DNA from: Thermoleophilia bacterium
Lineage (GTDB): Bacteria; Actinomycetota; Thermoleophilia; Gaiellales; Gaiellaceae
Direction of reading: 5' to 3'
Length of the DNA stretch: 9,349 nt
NCBI GenBank assembly: GCA_029858755.1
Contig: JAOUEK010000041.1
Coordinates: 1 to 9,349, forward strand
A program made the translations under genes and the position numbers. The stretch's first letter is position 1; each line of letters begins with the position of its first letter. Below the pieces are notes generated by a model. The model was not told the origin of the DNA, searched no databases, and was given only the letters and a program-made list of their open reading frames with translations. Shown one piece after another: positions 8,563 through 9,349 of the stretch.

Positions 8563-9069
8563 CTACTGCGCGTCGAGCGCGCGGGCAGCGGCTTGCAGCC
8601 AGCGCCGGCGTATGAGCCCCGAGTACGGACGAATCACGCGCCAGTAGCGGCCGAATGCCCGCCGAGCCTCGTCGTCGACGGCGTGTACTCGGGTCTCGGT
8701 GGAGAGCACGCTGCGACCCGCTCCTGCCGGCTCGGCGCGCACGTCGACGCCGATGCGCACGTCGCCTGCACGGGCCGCCATGAAGGGCCGGAGCCCGCCC
8801 CGAGGCCGCCACGGCGTGCCGGCCGCCGCGTACACGACCTCGTCGGGCGAGTCGTGCAGCAACTGGAACGCCATCGCCTCGAGCGTCGCGCCGACCGGGC
8901 GGCCGGTGCCGCGGAGCCCTCGCAGGGCGAACAACAGGCGAACCGCCCCGTCCGGAATCGCCGGCGCACCGAGCATCGCCTGCACCGCCTGCTCCGGTGT
9001 GGCGGCCACGGTGCGGGCATGGCGCTCGCGCCAATGCGGCTCGGGGAGGATCGTGTCGAGGGCGGTCAC
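8563..9069 (-). CDS. Conserved hypothetical protein, SRPBCC-like
   Basis: A 168-residue soluble protein without signal peptide or membrane segments. The pattern of an N-terminal strand (RERHARTVAATPEQAVQAM), alternating strands (FMAARAGDVRIGVDVRAEP, SVLSTETRVHAV) and a long C-terminal helix (RYWRVIRPYSGLIRRRWLQA) fits the SRPBCC/START-like fold that binds hydrophobic ligands. From memory, the YWR.IRP.SGLIRR ending recurs in uncharacterised actinobacterial proteins. No catalytic residues can be assigned. The start GTG 9069 follows the stop of the PIN-domain gene after 1 nt, and the stop lies 9 nt before the first EamA gene, so it belongs to this operon. Confidence 0.7.
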   Translation of the reverse strand: MTALDTILPEPHWRERHARTVAATPEQAVQAMLGAPAIPDGAVRLLFALRGLRGTGRPVGATLEAMAFQLLHDSPDEVVYAAAGTPWRPRGGLRPFMAARAGDVRIGVDVRAEPAGAGRSVLSTETRVHAVDDEARRAFGRYWRVIRPYSGLIRRRWLQAAARALDAQ

Positions 9070-9070
9070 G

Positions 9071-9349
9071 TCAGGCGGGAGCGACCACGTCCACCGTGGT
9101 CACCGCCCGCGCGAGCTCCCGGTCGGTGGTGACGAGCGTGGCCCCGAGCGCCTCGGCGAGGGCCACGTAGAGCCCGTCGCATGCGGTGAGCTGCCCGCGC
9201 AACGCCCACGCGCGCTCGACGAACGGCCGGTGGGGGTAGCGGACGATCGGAGCGTCGAGCAGGTCGCGAACGGCGGCCGAGCCGGCCTCCGCTCCGACCA
9301 CCTCCGCGATGACCAGGCGCCGGAGCCCGTGCAGCGTCTCGGAGTCGGT
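9071..9349 (-). CDS. PIN-domain protein, VapC-type toxin (5' end outside window)
   Basis: The last 92 residues of a PIN-domain ribonuclease, in the family of VapC toxins that cut RNA and are held in check by a VapB antitoxin. Visible parts are SETLHGLRRLV with the conserved Glu (fragment residue 4), RYPHRPFVERAWALRGQLTA, the acidic centre CDGLYVALAEALGA (Asp58) and TTDRELARA (Asp76). These are three of the four metal-binding acidic residues; the first Asp, near the N-terminus, lies beyond the window edge, as would any vapB. The visible frame is intact. The usual LTAYDA is LTACDG here. Its stop lies 1 nt from the start of the SRPBCC-like gene. Confidence 0.85.
   Translation of the reverse strand, partial: TDSETLHGLRRLVIAEVVGAEAGSAAVRDLLDAPIVRYPHRPFVERAWALRGQLTACDGLYVALAEALGATLVTTDRELARAVTTVDVVAPA

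Noticed and set aside
6818..9034. 738-codon minus-strand open frame spanning the whole right-hand cluster
   Set aside because: Only its last 282 codons (from ATG 7666) look like a protein, the EamA transporter. The upstream part is an Arg/Ala-rich off-frame reading of the other EamA and SRPBCC-like genes.

Overview
The window is very GC-rich, densely coded bacterial DNA. The left two thirds is the chaperone locus dnaK-grpE-dnaJ-hspR-clpB, all on the minus strand, with a MerR-type HspR repressor encoded inside it and an HspR-like (HAIR-like) operator in front of dnaK. This layout is typical of Actinobacteria. The high GC, the many GTG starts and clpB following hspR directly would fit a deep-branching actinobacterial lineage such as Thermoleophilia, but that placement is inference.

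Layout, following transcription of the minus strand: dnaK (5546-3624), a 121-nt gap, grpE (3502-2936), a 7-nt gap, dnaJ (2928-1825), a 187-nt gap, hspR (1637-1269), a 53-nt gap, then clpB (1215 to the window edge, C-terminal part missing). DnaK, GrpE and DnaJ form the Hsp70 refolding cycle, and ClpB works with DnaK in disaggregation. HspR would shut the set down when free DnaK is plentiful.

The 172-nt stretch 5547-5718 separates dnaK from a divergent plus-strand gene (5719-6828) for a SelA-like PLP enzyme, which may be transcribed leaderless. That gene meets, tail to tail with an 11-bp overlap, a second compact minus-strand cluster running in from the right edge: a PIN/VapC-type protein (5' part missing), a small SRPBCC-like protein, and two EamA (DMT) transporters. 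Junctions in this cluster are 1 nt, 9 nt and a 1-nt TGATG overlap, so it looks like one operon.

The least expected signal lies in the chaperone operon spacers. One intergenic element occurs three times, twice between dnaJ and hspR and once between dnaK and grpE. Two copies end in the Shine-Dalgarno region of the next gene, and the dnaK-grpE copy also carries a perfect 14-bp hairpin 3 nt from the grpE ribosome binding site. A separate 21-bp imperfect palindrome lies between hspR and clpB. No gene-free stretch exceeds 300 bases.
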